DNA from: an uncultured Clostridium sp.
GTDB taxonomy: Bacteria; Bacillota; Clostridia; Clostridiales; Clostridiaceae
Reading direction: 5' to 3'
DNA: 5,782 nt
NCBI GenBank assembly: GCA_946575275.1
Contig: CAMNZV010000119.1
Span: 1 to 5,782, forward strand
Below are positions 1 to 5,635 of this stretch, piece by piece (position 1 is the stretch's first letter; each line of letters starts with the position of its first letter). Both the position numbers and the translations under genes were made by a program. The notes under the pieces were generated by a model that saw nothing but the letters and a program-made list of their open reading frames with translations, was not told where the DNA came from and searched no databases.

Positions 1-899
1 CCTATAATTAATACAATAGATACAGCAATACCACCTTCAAGACCAAAAGAACCACCGTTGATAAGTGACATTGAATTGTTTGAAGTAAAGGATAAAATTG
101 AATTAGAAGTTTCAGTACCACTTACTTCTAAACCATAAAGATTACCTTGAACAAAATTCCATATAGAGTGGAAGGCACATATTCCAAGTAAACTATCTCT
201 TTTTATTGTGTATATTGATGCAAAAATTCCGTATAAACTTATATTAATAAAGGCTAATAAAGAAAAACCTGGATTTAGCCCATGAAAAAGTGAAAACAAA
301 ATTGAATTAATAATAATAGCAAAAATTATAGGCATACGATTTGATAGAGATATCATAAAATAACCTCTAAAAGCTACCTCTTCACTCATTCCTTGTATCA
401 AAAAGCCAAAGAAAAATAAAATAATAATACCTATGGAAAATCCGGAATTTATACCATTAAACTCAATTGCTCCTGTGATAGTTGAGATAAGTACTGCTAC
501 AGAAAATAGCAACAACCCAAAAGCTAAGCCTTTTAAGTATTCAGAAACACCATCTTTTTTTACAAAACCCATTGAATAAAGAGAACGTTTTTCAATGAAT
601 CTACAGTATACTATTGTAGCTAATATAGTAAATATAGTACAAAATAGTAATAGTAGATCAATAGATGGTTCTGTAGATAATGACATTGTAAAATCATATA
701 TTTCATTTGATGAGCTTAAGTCTAAACTATTATTGGAAAAAATCTTAGATATAAAATATATCATAATTGGAATAGCAGAGATAATCTGTGCAATGAAAAA
801 TATTAATAAAAAGATTAAGAATTGAACAAATGGATTTGCCTTAAATTTTGCATTTTCTGCTTCAACTAATATTGAAGGTTTCTTGTTAAATAACTTCAT
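1..899 (-). CDS. CPBP family intramembrane metalloprotease (3' end beyond window)
   Basis: Membrane-embedded glutamate/histidine protease of the CPBP (CAAX protease and bacteriocin-processing, Abi) family. The 299 codons seen contain all three family motifs: EEVAFRG with the Glu pair at residues 173-174 and Arg178, FSLFHG with His206, and HSIWN with His244 and Asn248. The family is known to use these Glu and His residues at the metal-dependent active site. The rest is largely hydrophobic, with clear membrane segments near residues 25-55 and 75-90 and through the motif region. The ATG start is preceded by AAGGGGTG at 908-915, eight bases upstream. The reading frame is open to the left edge, so the C-terminus is missing here. 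It has its own promoter just upstream, inside the lrg terminator, so it need not be co-transcribed with lrgAB. Substrate unknown: members act in prenyl-protein processing, bacteriocin immunity or sigma-factor control, and nothing here decides between these. Confidence 0.93.
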   Translation of the reverse strand, partial: MKLFNKKPSILVEAENAKFKANPFVQFLIFLLIFFIAQIISAIPIMIYFISKIFSNNSLDLSSSNEIYDFTMSLSTEPSIDLLLLFCTIFTILATIVYCRFIEKRSLYSMGFVKKDGVSEYLKGLAFGLLLFSVAVLISTITGAIEFNGINSGFSIGIIILFFFGFLIQGMSEEVAFRGYFMISLSNRMPIIFAIIINSILFSLFHGLNPGFSLLAFINISLYGIFASIYTIKRDSLLGICAFHSIWNFVQGNLYGLEVSGTETSNSILSFTSNNSMSLINGGSFGLEGGIAVSIVLII

Positions 900-927
900 G
901 AAAATAACACCCCTTAATAATATATAA

Positions 928-973
928 TAAAGCAATTATACCATAATCACATTAATATGGGATAATTGCTTTA
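928..973 (-). terminator. Probable terminator hairpin after the lrgAB operon
   Basis: A perfect 12-bp inverted repeat (928-939 with 962-973), then one mismatch, then five more pairs (941-945 with 956-960) around a 10-base loop. It begins five bases after the lrgB stop. On the minus strand the stem is followed by a TTATTATATATTATT stretch, AT-rich but not a clean T run, so termination may be partial. The hairpin overlaps the promoter of the next gene. Confidence 0.6.
935..943 (-). promoter_or_regulatory. Extended -10 promoter for the CPBP protease gene
   Basis: The minus strand reads TGGTATAAT, a perfect extended -10 (TGnTATAAT), about 35 bases before the ATG at 899 and followed by the Shine-Dalgarno site at 908-915. 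No good -35 hexamer lies 16-18 bases upstream, as is common for extended -10 promoters. The box lies in the downstream arm of the hairpin at 928-973. Confidence 0.6.
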
Positions 974-977
974 AAAT

Positions 978-1691
978 TTATTTTATTAATGAGTATAAAT
1001 AATAGGATATATTATATGTAAGTGGAGCCAAAACAACTGTCATAAGCCCTGCTATTCCAATGGAAAGGCTACTCATTGCACCTTCTATTTCTCCAAGTTC
1101 TAAAGCTTTTGAAGTTCCAACAGCATGAGCTGCAGTTCCTATTGAAATTCCAATTGCAACTTCACTTTTTATTCTGAAAAATTTACATATGCTTGGACCG
1201 ATTATTGCACCAAAAATTCCAGTAATAATAATTGCGAGTATTGTAATAGGGGTAAATCCACCAAGACTACTTGAAATTTCAATTCCTATAGGTGTTGTAA
1301 CTGATTTAGGGATTAATGATTTAATTATAGAAGAATTTAATCCCAAAATATGAGAAAAGCCTATTATAGAAAACATACCAATTAATGAACCAATTAAAAC
1401 TCCTGATATAATTGATACTGAATGTTTTTTTAGTAATTCGATTTGTTTGTATAAAGGAACTGCAAGAACAACAGTACATGGACCAAGGAATATATTAATA
1501 AAAGAGCCGCCTATATTATAATCATCTATATTTATGTTAAATGCAACAAGTATTCCTATAATTATTATAATTGCAATTAGAAGTGGATTAAAAATAGGAA
1601 ATTTAATTTTTCTAGAAATTAACAAGCCTATTTCAAATGCAATTAATGAAAGTACAATACCAAAAAAAGCATTGCTAGTTATTGATTCCAT
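978..1691 (-). CDS. lrgB: LrgB/CidB-like membrane protein
   Basis: A 237-residue polytopic membrane protein of the LrgB/CidB (YohK) family, the usual full length. Motifs typical of the family are FLGPCTVVLAVPLYKQ at 68-83, PKSVTTPIGIEIS at 128-140, GTAAHAVGTSKA at 185-196 and EGAMSSLSIG at 203-212. In Staphylococcus, LrgAB and CidAB are linked to control of murein hydrolase activity and cell lysis; homologues in Bacillus (PftAB) and plants act in pyruvate or glycolate transport. Which role applies here cannot be told from sequence, and no LytSR-type regulator is in view. The ATG follows the TAA of lrgA directly, with no spacer, and its ribosome site (AAAGGGTGAT) lies within the last codons of lrgA, indicating translational coupling in a two-gene operon. 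Confidence 0.95.
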   Translation of the reverse strand: MESITSNAFFGIVLSLIAFEIGLLISRKIKFPIFNPLLIAIIIIIGILVAFNINIDDYNIGGSFINIFLGPCTVVLAVPLYKQIELLKKHSVSIISGVLIGSLIGMFSIIGFSHILGLNSSIIKSLIPKSVTTPIGIEISSSLGGFTPITILAIIITGIFGAIIGPSICKFFRIKSEVAIGISIGTAAHAVGTSKALELGEIEGAMSSLSIGIAGLMTVVLAPLTYNISYYLYSLIK

Positions 1692-2057
1692 TTATTTATC
1701 ACCCTTTCTTTTTTTTATTTTCTTTGTTACAAACTGTACAGTAAGACCAGTTGAAGCTATTATTATAATAGTAGTTATAAAGCATACTAATATTAGTTTC
1801 AACCAAATATCCTTAATTATATCTACAGATGCAAGTAAACCTACTCCAGCTGGTATAAAAAAGAATGATAAATGATCTAAAAAAAAATTTGAAATAGTTT
1901 CTATTTGTTCTATTTTGACTATTTTAGTACAAAGCAATAATAATAGAATTAACATACCAAGAATATTTCCTGGAATAGGTAAAGAAAAGAATTTGGATAA
2001 AAACTCACTTACCAAATATATACCAAGTATTATTATAGCTTCACGCAATAATTTCAT
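1692..2057 (-). CDS. lrgA: LrgA/CidA-like holin-family membrane protein
   Basis: A 121-residue membrane protein of the CidA/LrgA family (YohJ-like), normal in length. It has about four hydrophobic segments (near 6-24, 28-47, 63-80 and 87-110) and a basic tail (KKIKKRKGDK, 112-121). Family motifs are PIPGNILGM at 27-35 and FFIPAGVG at 66-73. CidA/LrgA proteins are small, holin-like and encoded next to a CidB/LrgB partner, as here, where lrgB begins at the next base after the stop. The start is fixed by AGGAGG at 2066-2071, eight bases upstream of the ATG. First gene of the operon, behind its own promoter at 2090-2118. In function it is either a modulator of autolysis or part of a small-organic-acid transporter. 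Confidence 0.94.
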   Translation of the reverse strand: MKLLREAIIILGIYLVSEFLSKFFSLPIPGNILGMLILLLLLCTKIVKIEQIETISNFFLDHLSFFFIPAGVGLLASVDIIKDIWLKLILVCFITTIIIIASTGLTVQFVTKKIKKRKGDK

Positions 2058-2089
2058 ATATTTTGCCTCCTATTTGACTACATAAAATT

Positions 2090-2118
2090 ACTGTAACACT
2101 TTATAAAAATAATGTAAA
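2090..2118 (-). promoter_or_regulatory. Promoter of the lrgAB operon
   Basis: On the minus strand, TTTACA (2118-2113; five of six match TTGACA) is followed by exactly 17 bases and TACAGT (2095-2090; four of six match TATAAT). A TG one base before the -10 gives an extended -10. It sits between the purine-permease terminator and the lrgA ribosome site. The predicted 5' leader is only about 25-30 bases, leaving no room for an attenuator. Confidence 0.55.
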
Positions 2119-2149
2119 TAAGCTGAAACCTTTTCATTAAAAAAATATA

Positions 2150-2191
2150 AAAAATAGCTACACTTTAGAATTCTAAAGCGTAGCTATTTTT
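2150..2191 (-). terminator. Intrinsic terminator of the purine permease gene
   Basis: A 19-pair stem (2150-2168 with 2173-2191) with an AATT loop, starting five bases after the permease stop. On the minus strand it runs into a T-rich tract with a run of six T's and a later run of seven. The one imperfect position (2162/2179) is a G-U wobble in minus-strand RNA but an A-C mismatch in plus-strand RNA, so the hairpin is built for minus-strand transcripts. Confidence 0.88.
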
Positions 2192-2196
2192 ATAGA

Positions 2197-3609
2197 TTAA
2201 AGAATTGCAAGTATAATAAAGTTTAGAATAAACAAGAAGGTAGAAGCCCAAAGAATTGGATTAATATCCTTAGCTTGTTTCTTTACAACTTTAATTATGC
2301 AATAGAATATGAAACCTGCAGCAATTCCATAGGAAATACTGTAGCAGAATCCCATAAAGATACTTGCAAAGAAAGCAGGAATTGCTTCTTCAAGACTATT
2401 CCAATCAATTTCTTTAAAGGATGATAACATCATAATACCAACAATTATTAATGCAGGCGCAGTAGCAGCAGATGGTATTGCACTAATAATTGGTGCAAAG
2501 AAGGCACTAACTAAAAATAATATTGAAACTACAACACTTGTAAGTCCTGTACGTCCACCAGCACCAATACCAGCAGCACTTTCAACATAGGTAGTTACAT
2601 TGGATGTACCAAATATAGCACCTATTGATGTTGCAGTTGCATCAGCAAATAATGCTTTATCCATTTTAGTATTAAAGCCATTACCATCAGCTAAAGAATT
2701 TTCATCTTCTTTGCTAAATATACCAGTTTTTCTTCCAGTACCAATAAAAGTACCAATGGTGTCAAAGGTATCTGATAAACTAAATGCAAATATAGTCATA
2801 AGAACAAGTGGCAACTTAGAAACATCACTAAATAATGATTGCATTCCAGGGTTACCAAAGGCAGCACCAAAGGTTTCAGGTAGAGTTTTGCAAGAGTCTA
2901 TAAAACTTATAGAGCCTGATACTGAAGTAAGTCCAAAAGGGATACCAACTATAGCTGTTATAACTATACCTATGAAAATTGCACCTTTAATATTTTTTAT
3001 TAATAATATTACAGTTAATGCAATACCAAATAATGCAAGTAATACTGTTGGATTGTTTAATGAAACAATGGCAGGTACTGCAGATGAATTTGCAATTACC
3101 GTACCATTTTCACCTAGTTGTGTGTATGTACCAGGATCAGAAGTAAATTGAAGTATACCGGCATTTTTTATACCAATATATGCTATAAATACTCCAATAC
3201 CTCCACTAATTGCATGTTGTAAACTTTCGGGAATTGCTTTAATAATTAATTTTCTGATTTTAGTTACTGTAATTAAGATATTAATTAACCCACAAATAAA
3301 TACCATAGCAAGTGCTTCTTGCCAAGTAAAGCCAAGACCAAATACTACTGTAAAAACAAAGAAGGCATTAAGACCCATACCTGGTGCTTGAGCATAAGGT
3401 ACATTTGCAAATAGACCCATTATAAGTGTACCAATAATTGAAGCAACAATTGTTGATATAAATACAGCTCCCCAAGGCATACCAGATTGTGATAACATTG
3501 TAGGATTAACCATAATAATATACGCCATTGCAAAGAAAGTAGTAAAACCTGCTAGAATTTCAGTACGAACAGTCGTATTATTTTCTTTAAGTTTAAAAAA
3601 TTTTTCCAT
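2197..3609 (-). CDS. pbuG: NCS2 family purine permease (AzgA/PbuG type, hypoxanthine/guanine uptake)
   Basis: A 470-residue secondary transporter of the nucleobase-cation symporter-2 family, AzgA/PbuG branch, with the normal length and many membrane segments. Diagnostic regions are PYAQAPGMGLNAFF at 71-84 (the broken helix of transmembrane segment 3), SDTFDTIGTFIG at 279-290, and DATATSIGAIFGTSNVTTY at 323-341, followed by ESAAGIGAGGRTG ending at 355. Known members import hypoxanthine, guanine or adenine with protons; the exact base cannot be read from these motifs, but the upstream guanine-type aptamer favours guanine/hypoxanthine. The start is set by GAGGAGG at 3620-3626, ten bases upstream of the ATG. 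It is a single-gene unit: a dedicated promoter and riboswitch leader precede it and a strong terminator follows. The symbol is by analogy with Bacillus PbuG. Confidence 0.94.
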   Translation of the reverse strand: MEKFFKLKENNTTVRTEILAGFTTFFAMAYIIMVNPTMLSQSGMPWGAVFISTIVASIIGTLIMGLFANVPYAQAPGMGLNAFFVFTVVFGLGFTWQEALAMVFICGLINILITVTKIRKLIIKAIPESLQHAISGGIGVFIAYIGIKNAGILQFTSDPGTYTQLGENGTVIANSSAVPAIVSLNNPTVLLALFGIALTVILLIKNIKGAIFIGIVITAIVGIPFGLTSVSGSISFIDSCKTLPETFGAAFGNPGMQSLFSDVSKLPLVLMTIFAFSLSDTFDTIGTFIGTGRKTGIFSKEDENSLADGNGFNTKMDKALFADATATSIGAIFGTSNVTTYVESAAGIGAGGRTGLTSVVVSILFLVSAFFAPIISAIPSAATAPALIIVGIMMLSSFKEIDWNSLEEAIPAFFASIFMGFCYSISYGIAAGFIFYCIIKVVKKQAKDINPILWASTFLFILNFIILAIL

Positions 3610-3656
3610 GTTTAGAATTCCTCCTCTTTATGTATATATTATATATTAAAAATAAA

Positions 3657-3701
3657 AGTATGTATTATTATTTAAGAAATTCGTAAATAATAATACATAC
3701 T
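3657..3701 (-). terminator. Leader hairpin with T-tract before the purine permease (likely attenuator)
   Basis: A perfect 18-bp inverted repeat (3657-3674 with 3684-3701) with a 9-base loop, followed on the minus strand by TTTATTTTTAATA. It lies between the purine aptamer and the permease ribosome site, where a riboswitch terminator is expected. The stem is almost entirely A/T with only three G/C pairs. It is probably the regulated terminator, though the hairpin at 3757-3785 is an alternative. Confidence 0.65.
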
Positions 3702-3756
3702 AAATAAACATATATTTGCACTACGATAAACCTTAAAAAAAGTCAACAAAAATACT

Positions 3757-3785
3757 ATACAATTGTATTAAATTAACAATTGTAT
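3757..3785 (-). other. Second leader hairpin between aptamer and permease
   Basis: A 10-bp stem (3757-3766 with 3776-3785) with a 9-base loop. On the minus strand it is followed after three bases by TATTTTTGTTGACTTTTTTT, so it looks like a weak, AU-rich intrinsic terminator. It starts 11 bases downstream of P1 of the aptamer. Whether this hairpin, the one at 3657-3701, or both make the switch decision cannot be settled by eye. Confidence 0.5.
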
Positions 3786-3796
3786 GGAATAAATGT

Positions 3797-3869
3797 TTTA
3801 TCATAGCGTAGACAATTAGGTTGTCACGTAGAGACTCCTACACCAAATTTGTAGGCTAATATGAATAAA
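3797..3869 (-). promoter_or_regulatory. Purine riboswitch aptamer, guanine type
   Basis: The minus strand folds into the three-way junction of the purine riboswitch. P1 pairs 3860-3869 with 3797-3805, with one bulged base. P2 is CCTACA/TGTAGG with loop AATTTGG. P3 is GTGACA/TGTCTAC with a bulged U and loop ACCTAAT. The 7-base loops carry the GG and CC needed for the loop-loop contact. In xpt numbering, U22 (3859), U47 (3834), U51 (3830) and C74 (3806) are all present; J2/3 reads AGTCTCTAC against the usual AGTTTCTAC. C rather than U at position 74 marks a guanine/hypoxanthine-binding aptamer. It lies in the leader of an NCS2 purine permease, as in Bacillus pbuG, so ligand binding is expected to lower permease expression. 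The off direction is inferred from the family. Confidence 0.9.
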
Positions 3870-3886
3870 TATTAAATTCTTGTATA

Positions 3887-3915
3887 ATTGTAGCAAGGAT
3901 TTAGTATAAGTGCAA
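3887..3915 (-). promoter_or_regulatory. Promoter for the riboswitch leader and purine permease
   Basis: On the minus strand, TGCTACAAT (3895-3887) is an extended -10 with five of six matches in the hexamer. A weak -35, TTGCAC (3915-3910), lies exactly 17 bases upstream. Transcription would start near 3880, about 11 bases before P1 of the aptamer, giving a leader of about 270 bases. Confidence 0.6.
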
Positions 3916-3938
3916 GATAATATTAATATTATAAAATT

Positions 3939-4727
3939 TTATACATGATATGCCATGTCATCTAAGGAACGCATACCTAAATACATGTATACACCAGTAA
4001 TTAACAAATAAATAGCAGATTTAATTATAAAAGGTAATGCTAGTCCAAAACAATTTATTACTATCATTAACAAAATAGGTACAGTTAGTGCATAAATTGA
4101 AATTCTAATTAAGTCTGCATAATTAAGTTTAGTTTCAGCTATAACATTTATAATTAATCCCATTAATGGTGTAATAGTTAATCCTAAAAGTAAATTAATT
4201 AAAAATAAGAATATTGGATAAAAGATAAAAACTAGTATTATAACGAGTACCTTAATCTTATTAACAATTGTAGTTATTGAACCTTTATTTATTCCGTTAA
4301 ATTCATTCATATCAGCAAAATTAATTGATTGAATAGTTGAATTTGATATTACATGAATTGAAGTAGAATCTATTAAAAAAGCTTTTTCATAGTTTAGCAA
4401 TTCATTAGTTTTTGTAGAACCAGTTGTGTCAATTACAAAATAGCCACTCTTATCTCCAAATATTATTGGTTTAGTTGAATCTACAGTTAATATTCCATCT
4501 GTAATGCTAAAGTTTGGAATGTTTTTTTCAATTTCTTCATTTAATGTATTTATGTTTGATGAAAAAGTAATTCCAAAGTAAGTGCTAAATATTAAAGAAA
4601 ATAATATGCATATTGCAAGAAGATATAAAATAGCACTTCCAATTGATTGTTTAATATATACATTGTAAACTTCAAAGTTACCAAAGCTTAGTTGTATTTT
4701 TTTACCTATCCCCATATTTTGATCCAT
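3939..4727 (-). CDS. DUF1189-like integral membrane protein
   Basis: A 262-residue membrane protein of unknown function. It has a short cytoplasmic N-terminus, one transmembrane segment at about 29-54, an extracytoplasmic domain at about 55-155, then four hydrophobic segments (about 157-180, 182-197, 207-232 and 234-251). The outer domain has the pattern IPNFSITDGILT (70-81) and later VIDTTG (98-103). This layout and motif order match my memory of the DUF1189 family of Firmicutes, some members of which carry a MalA ('maltodextrose utilization') label without firm proof. No catalytic motif is seen. The start is fixed by AAGGGGGA at 4733-4740, just upstream of the ATG. It has its own promoter at 4761-4789. 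No clear terminator follows, so some transcripts could run into the riboswitch leader. Confidence 0.75.
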   Translation of the reverse strand: MDQNMGIGKKIQLSFGNFEVYNVYIKQSIGSAILYLLAICILFSLIFSTYFGITFSSNINTLNEEIEKNIPNFSITDGILTVDSTKPIIFGDKSGYFVIDTTGSTKTNELLNYEKAFLIDSTSIHVISNSTIQSINFADMNEFNGINKGSITTIVNKIKVLVIILVFIFYPIFLFLINLLLGLTITPLMGLIINVIAETKLNYADLIRISIYALTVPILLMIVINCFGLALPFIIKSAIYLLITGVYMYLGMRSLDDMAYHV

Positions 4728-4760
4728 AAATATCCCCCTTGTATAATATAATCATAAATG

Positions 4761-4789
4761 AGTATAACATATAAAGGCAAAATTGGTAA
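4761..4789 (-). promoter_or_regulatory. Promoter of the DUF1189-like gene
   Basis: On the minus strand, TTACCA (4789-4784; four of six match) is followed by 17 bases and TATACT (4766-4761; five of six match), with TG one base upstream of the -10 (extended -10). It lies between the terminator of the Asn/Met-rich gene and the ribosome site at 4733-4740. Confidence 0.6.
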
Positions 4790-4821
4790 CCTATATTCGT
4801 AAATATTATAAAATATATTGA

Positions 4822-4862
4822 AAAGCTGTTTCAGAGTGATTCCTCTTATCTGAAACAGCTTT
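4822..4862 (-). terminator. Intrinsic terminator of the Asn/Met-rich protein gene
   Basis: A perfect 14-bp inverted repeat (4822-4835 with 4849-4862) with a 13-base loop, starting two bases after the stop codon. On the minus strand the stem runs into TTTTCAATATATTTTATAA, a short T tract. It separates this gene from the DUF1189-like gene. Confidence 0.85.
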
Positions 4863-4864
4863 GT

Positions 4865-5179
4865 TTATTTATTATTTCTACTGTTATTGTTCATTGAGGA
4901 CATTAGCATTGATAAAATGTCGTTCATACTTCCATTCATGTTATTATTGGTATTATTGTTTTGGTTATTATTCTGGTTATTGTTTTGATTGTTCATCATA
5001 TTCATCAAAGGATTATTTTGATTATTCATTCCCATAAACATATTCATTAGTGGATTATTATTCATATTATTCATAGGAGAGTTGTTACCCATAAACATAT
5101 TCATAAAAGGATTATTGCCGTTACCCATACCATTACCCATTAACATAAAATTTAGTAGCATGCCTAATAATGGATTCAT
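4865..5179 (-). CDS. Asn/Met-rich low-complexity protein, function unknown
   Basis: A 104-residue protein of extreme composition: 41 Asn (39%) and 22 Met (21%), plus some Gly, Leu, Pro and Gln. Only three residues are charged: Asp87, Arg101 and Lys104. The middle holds imperfect repeats: NNPFMNMFMG (22-31), NNPLMNMFMGMNNQ (41-54) and NNPLMNMMNNQ (55-65). A tract of QNNN units follows at about 65-80. The N-terminus (MNPLLGMLLNFMLMG) is hydrophobic but lacks the basic residues of a signal peptide, and there are no Cys or His residues. It looks like a real gene: the ribosome site TGAGGTGA is at 5183-5190, the start and stop are clear, and a strong terminator follows. I do not recognise a family. 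The composition suggests a self-assembling or structural role, for example at the spore or cell surface, but that is a guess. No convincing promoter was found upstream. Confidence 0.8.
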   Translation of the reverse strand: MNPLLGMLLNFMLMGNGMGNGNNPFMNMFMGNNSPMNNMNNNPLMNMFMGMNNQNNPLMNMMNNQNNNQNNNQNNNTNNNMNGSMNDILSMLMSSMNNNSRNNK

Positions 5180-5259
5180 ATTTCACCTCAGAATGTATTA
5201 GTGTTTATATATAATATTTAAAAATACTACATATTGATACAAAGAAACTAAAAAAATAG

Positions 5260-5265
5260 TATAAT
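5260..5265 (+). promoter_or_regulatory. Possible -10 box for the broken MutS-like gene
   Basis: A perfect TATAAT. The nearest -35-like hexamer, TTGATA (5234-5239), is 20 bases upstream, which is too far for good activity, and there is no TG extension. A start near 5272 would suit the ribosome site at 5281-5287. It marks where the coding direction changes. Confidence 0.4.
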
Positions 5266-5302
5266 GTAAATATTGGTGATAGGGAGGAATATATTAAAAG
5301 GT

Positions 5303-5635
5303 ATGAATAAAAGATTAATTAGGGAAGATTATAAATCAAAACAAAATAAAGAAAGAAATATGAAATATATACGGGGATTATTTGATATATCAGAAAAAAA
5401 TATATATACAATAGATGATGAAACCTGGAATGATCTTGAAATGGATAATTTCTTTATAAATATAGATAGAACATATTCATCTGTAGGTGAGAAGGCGTAA
5501 TATATGTTACTAAGAAAGGCCTTACTTGAAAAAGAAAAGTTAAGAAAACGATCTGATATGATATATAACTTATCCTACGATGAGAAATTAAGAACTGATT
5601 TAACTTTTCTGTGCGAAATTCTTATGTGTAATTAA
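5303..5635 (+). pseudogene. MutS-related mismatch-repair ATPase family, broken N-terminal fragment
   Basis: Read in one frame from the ATG at 5303, this gives 65 codons, a TAA at 5498-5500, then Tyr, 43 more codons from the ATG at 5504 and a final stop at 5633. The two parts read on without a frame change: DDETWNDLEMDNFF and TYSSVGEKA, then stop, then YMLLRKALLEKEKLRKRSDM. MutS-related proteins of Clostridia carry an IDD-TW-DL-MD pattern, then S-GE--LY-LLR and a KR motif, so the TAA replaces an expected Leu (TTA to TAA, one base). The C-terminal ATPase domain, with Walker motifs, is absent; the reading runs out just before an IS200/IS605 transposase gene. GGGAGG (5282-5287) is 15 bases before the ATG, an unusually long gap, so the true start is unsure. 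The family call is from remembered motif patterns, not a search. Probably a decaying remnant. Confidence 0.7.

Noticed and set aside
595..825. Plus-strand open frame of 76 codons
   Set aside because: Antisense to the CPBP protease, whose motifs are unmistakable on the minus strand. No ribosome site, and low-complexity AT-rich translation.
1534..1875. Plus-strand open frame of 113 codons
   Set aside because: Antisense across the lrgA/lrgB junction. No family motif and no ribosome site; a by-product of hydrophobic codons on the other strand.
2600..3151. Plus-strand open frame of 183 codons
   Set aside because: Antisense to the NCS2 permease, which has full family motifs, a ribosome site and its own regulation. 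The plus-strand translation shows no recognisable domain.
3917..3932. AT palindrome as terminator of the DUF1189-like gene
   Set aside because: The stem is purely A/T, with no loop of normal size and no T tract, so it is too weak to call a terminator.
4930..5000. Short repeated TTATTGTT-like units as a DNA repeat or array
   Set aside because: They are the Asn and Gln codons of the low-complexity protein. There are no spacers or fixed repeat length, so this is not a CRISPR array.
5181..5272. Promoter for the Asn/Met-rich gene, including sporulation sigma-factor types
   Set aside because: A CATTATA match to a sigma-G/F-like -10 exists on the minus strand, but no matching -35 lies at the right distance, and sigma-A hexamers there fit poorly.
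5273..5302. Upstream TTG start extending the MutS-like fragment by ten codons
   Set aside because: It has no ribosome site, and it would place the GGGAGG ribosome site inside the gene. The probable transcription start is at about the same place.
5504..5635. A separate 43-residue gene, for example a Spo0E-like small protein
   Set aside because: It is in the same frame as the upstream fragment and continues its MutS-like pattern, has no ribosome site, and lacks a convincing Spo0E SQ-LD motif.
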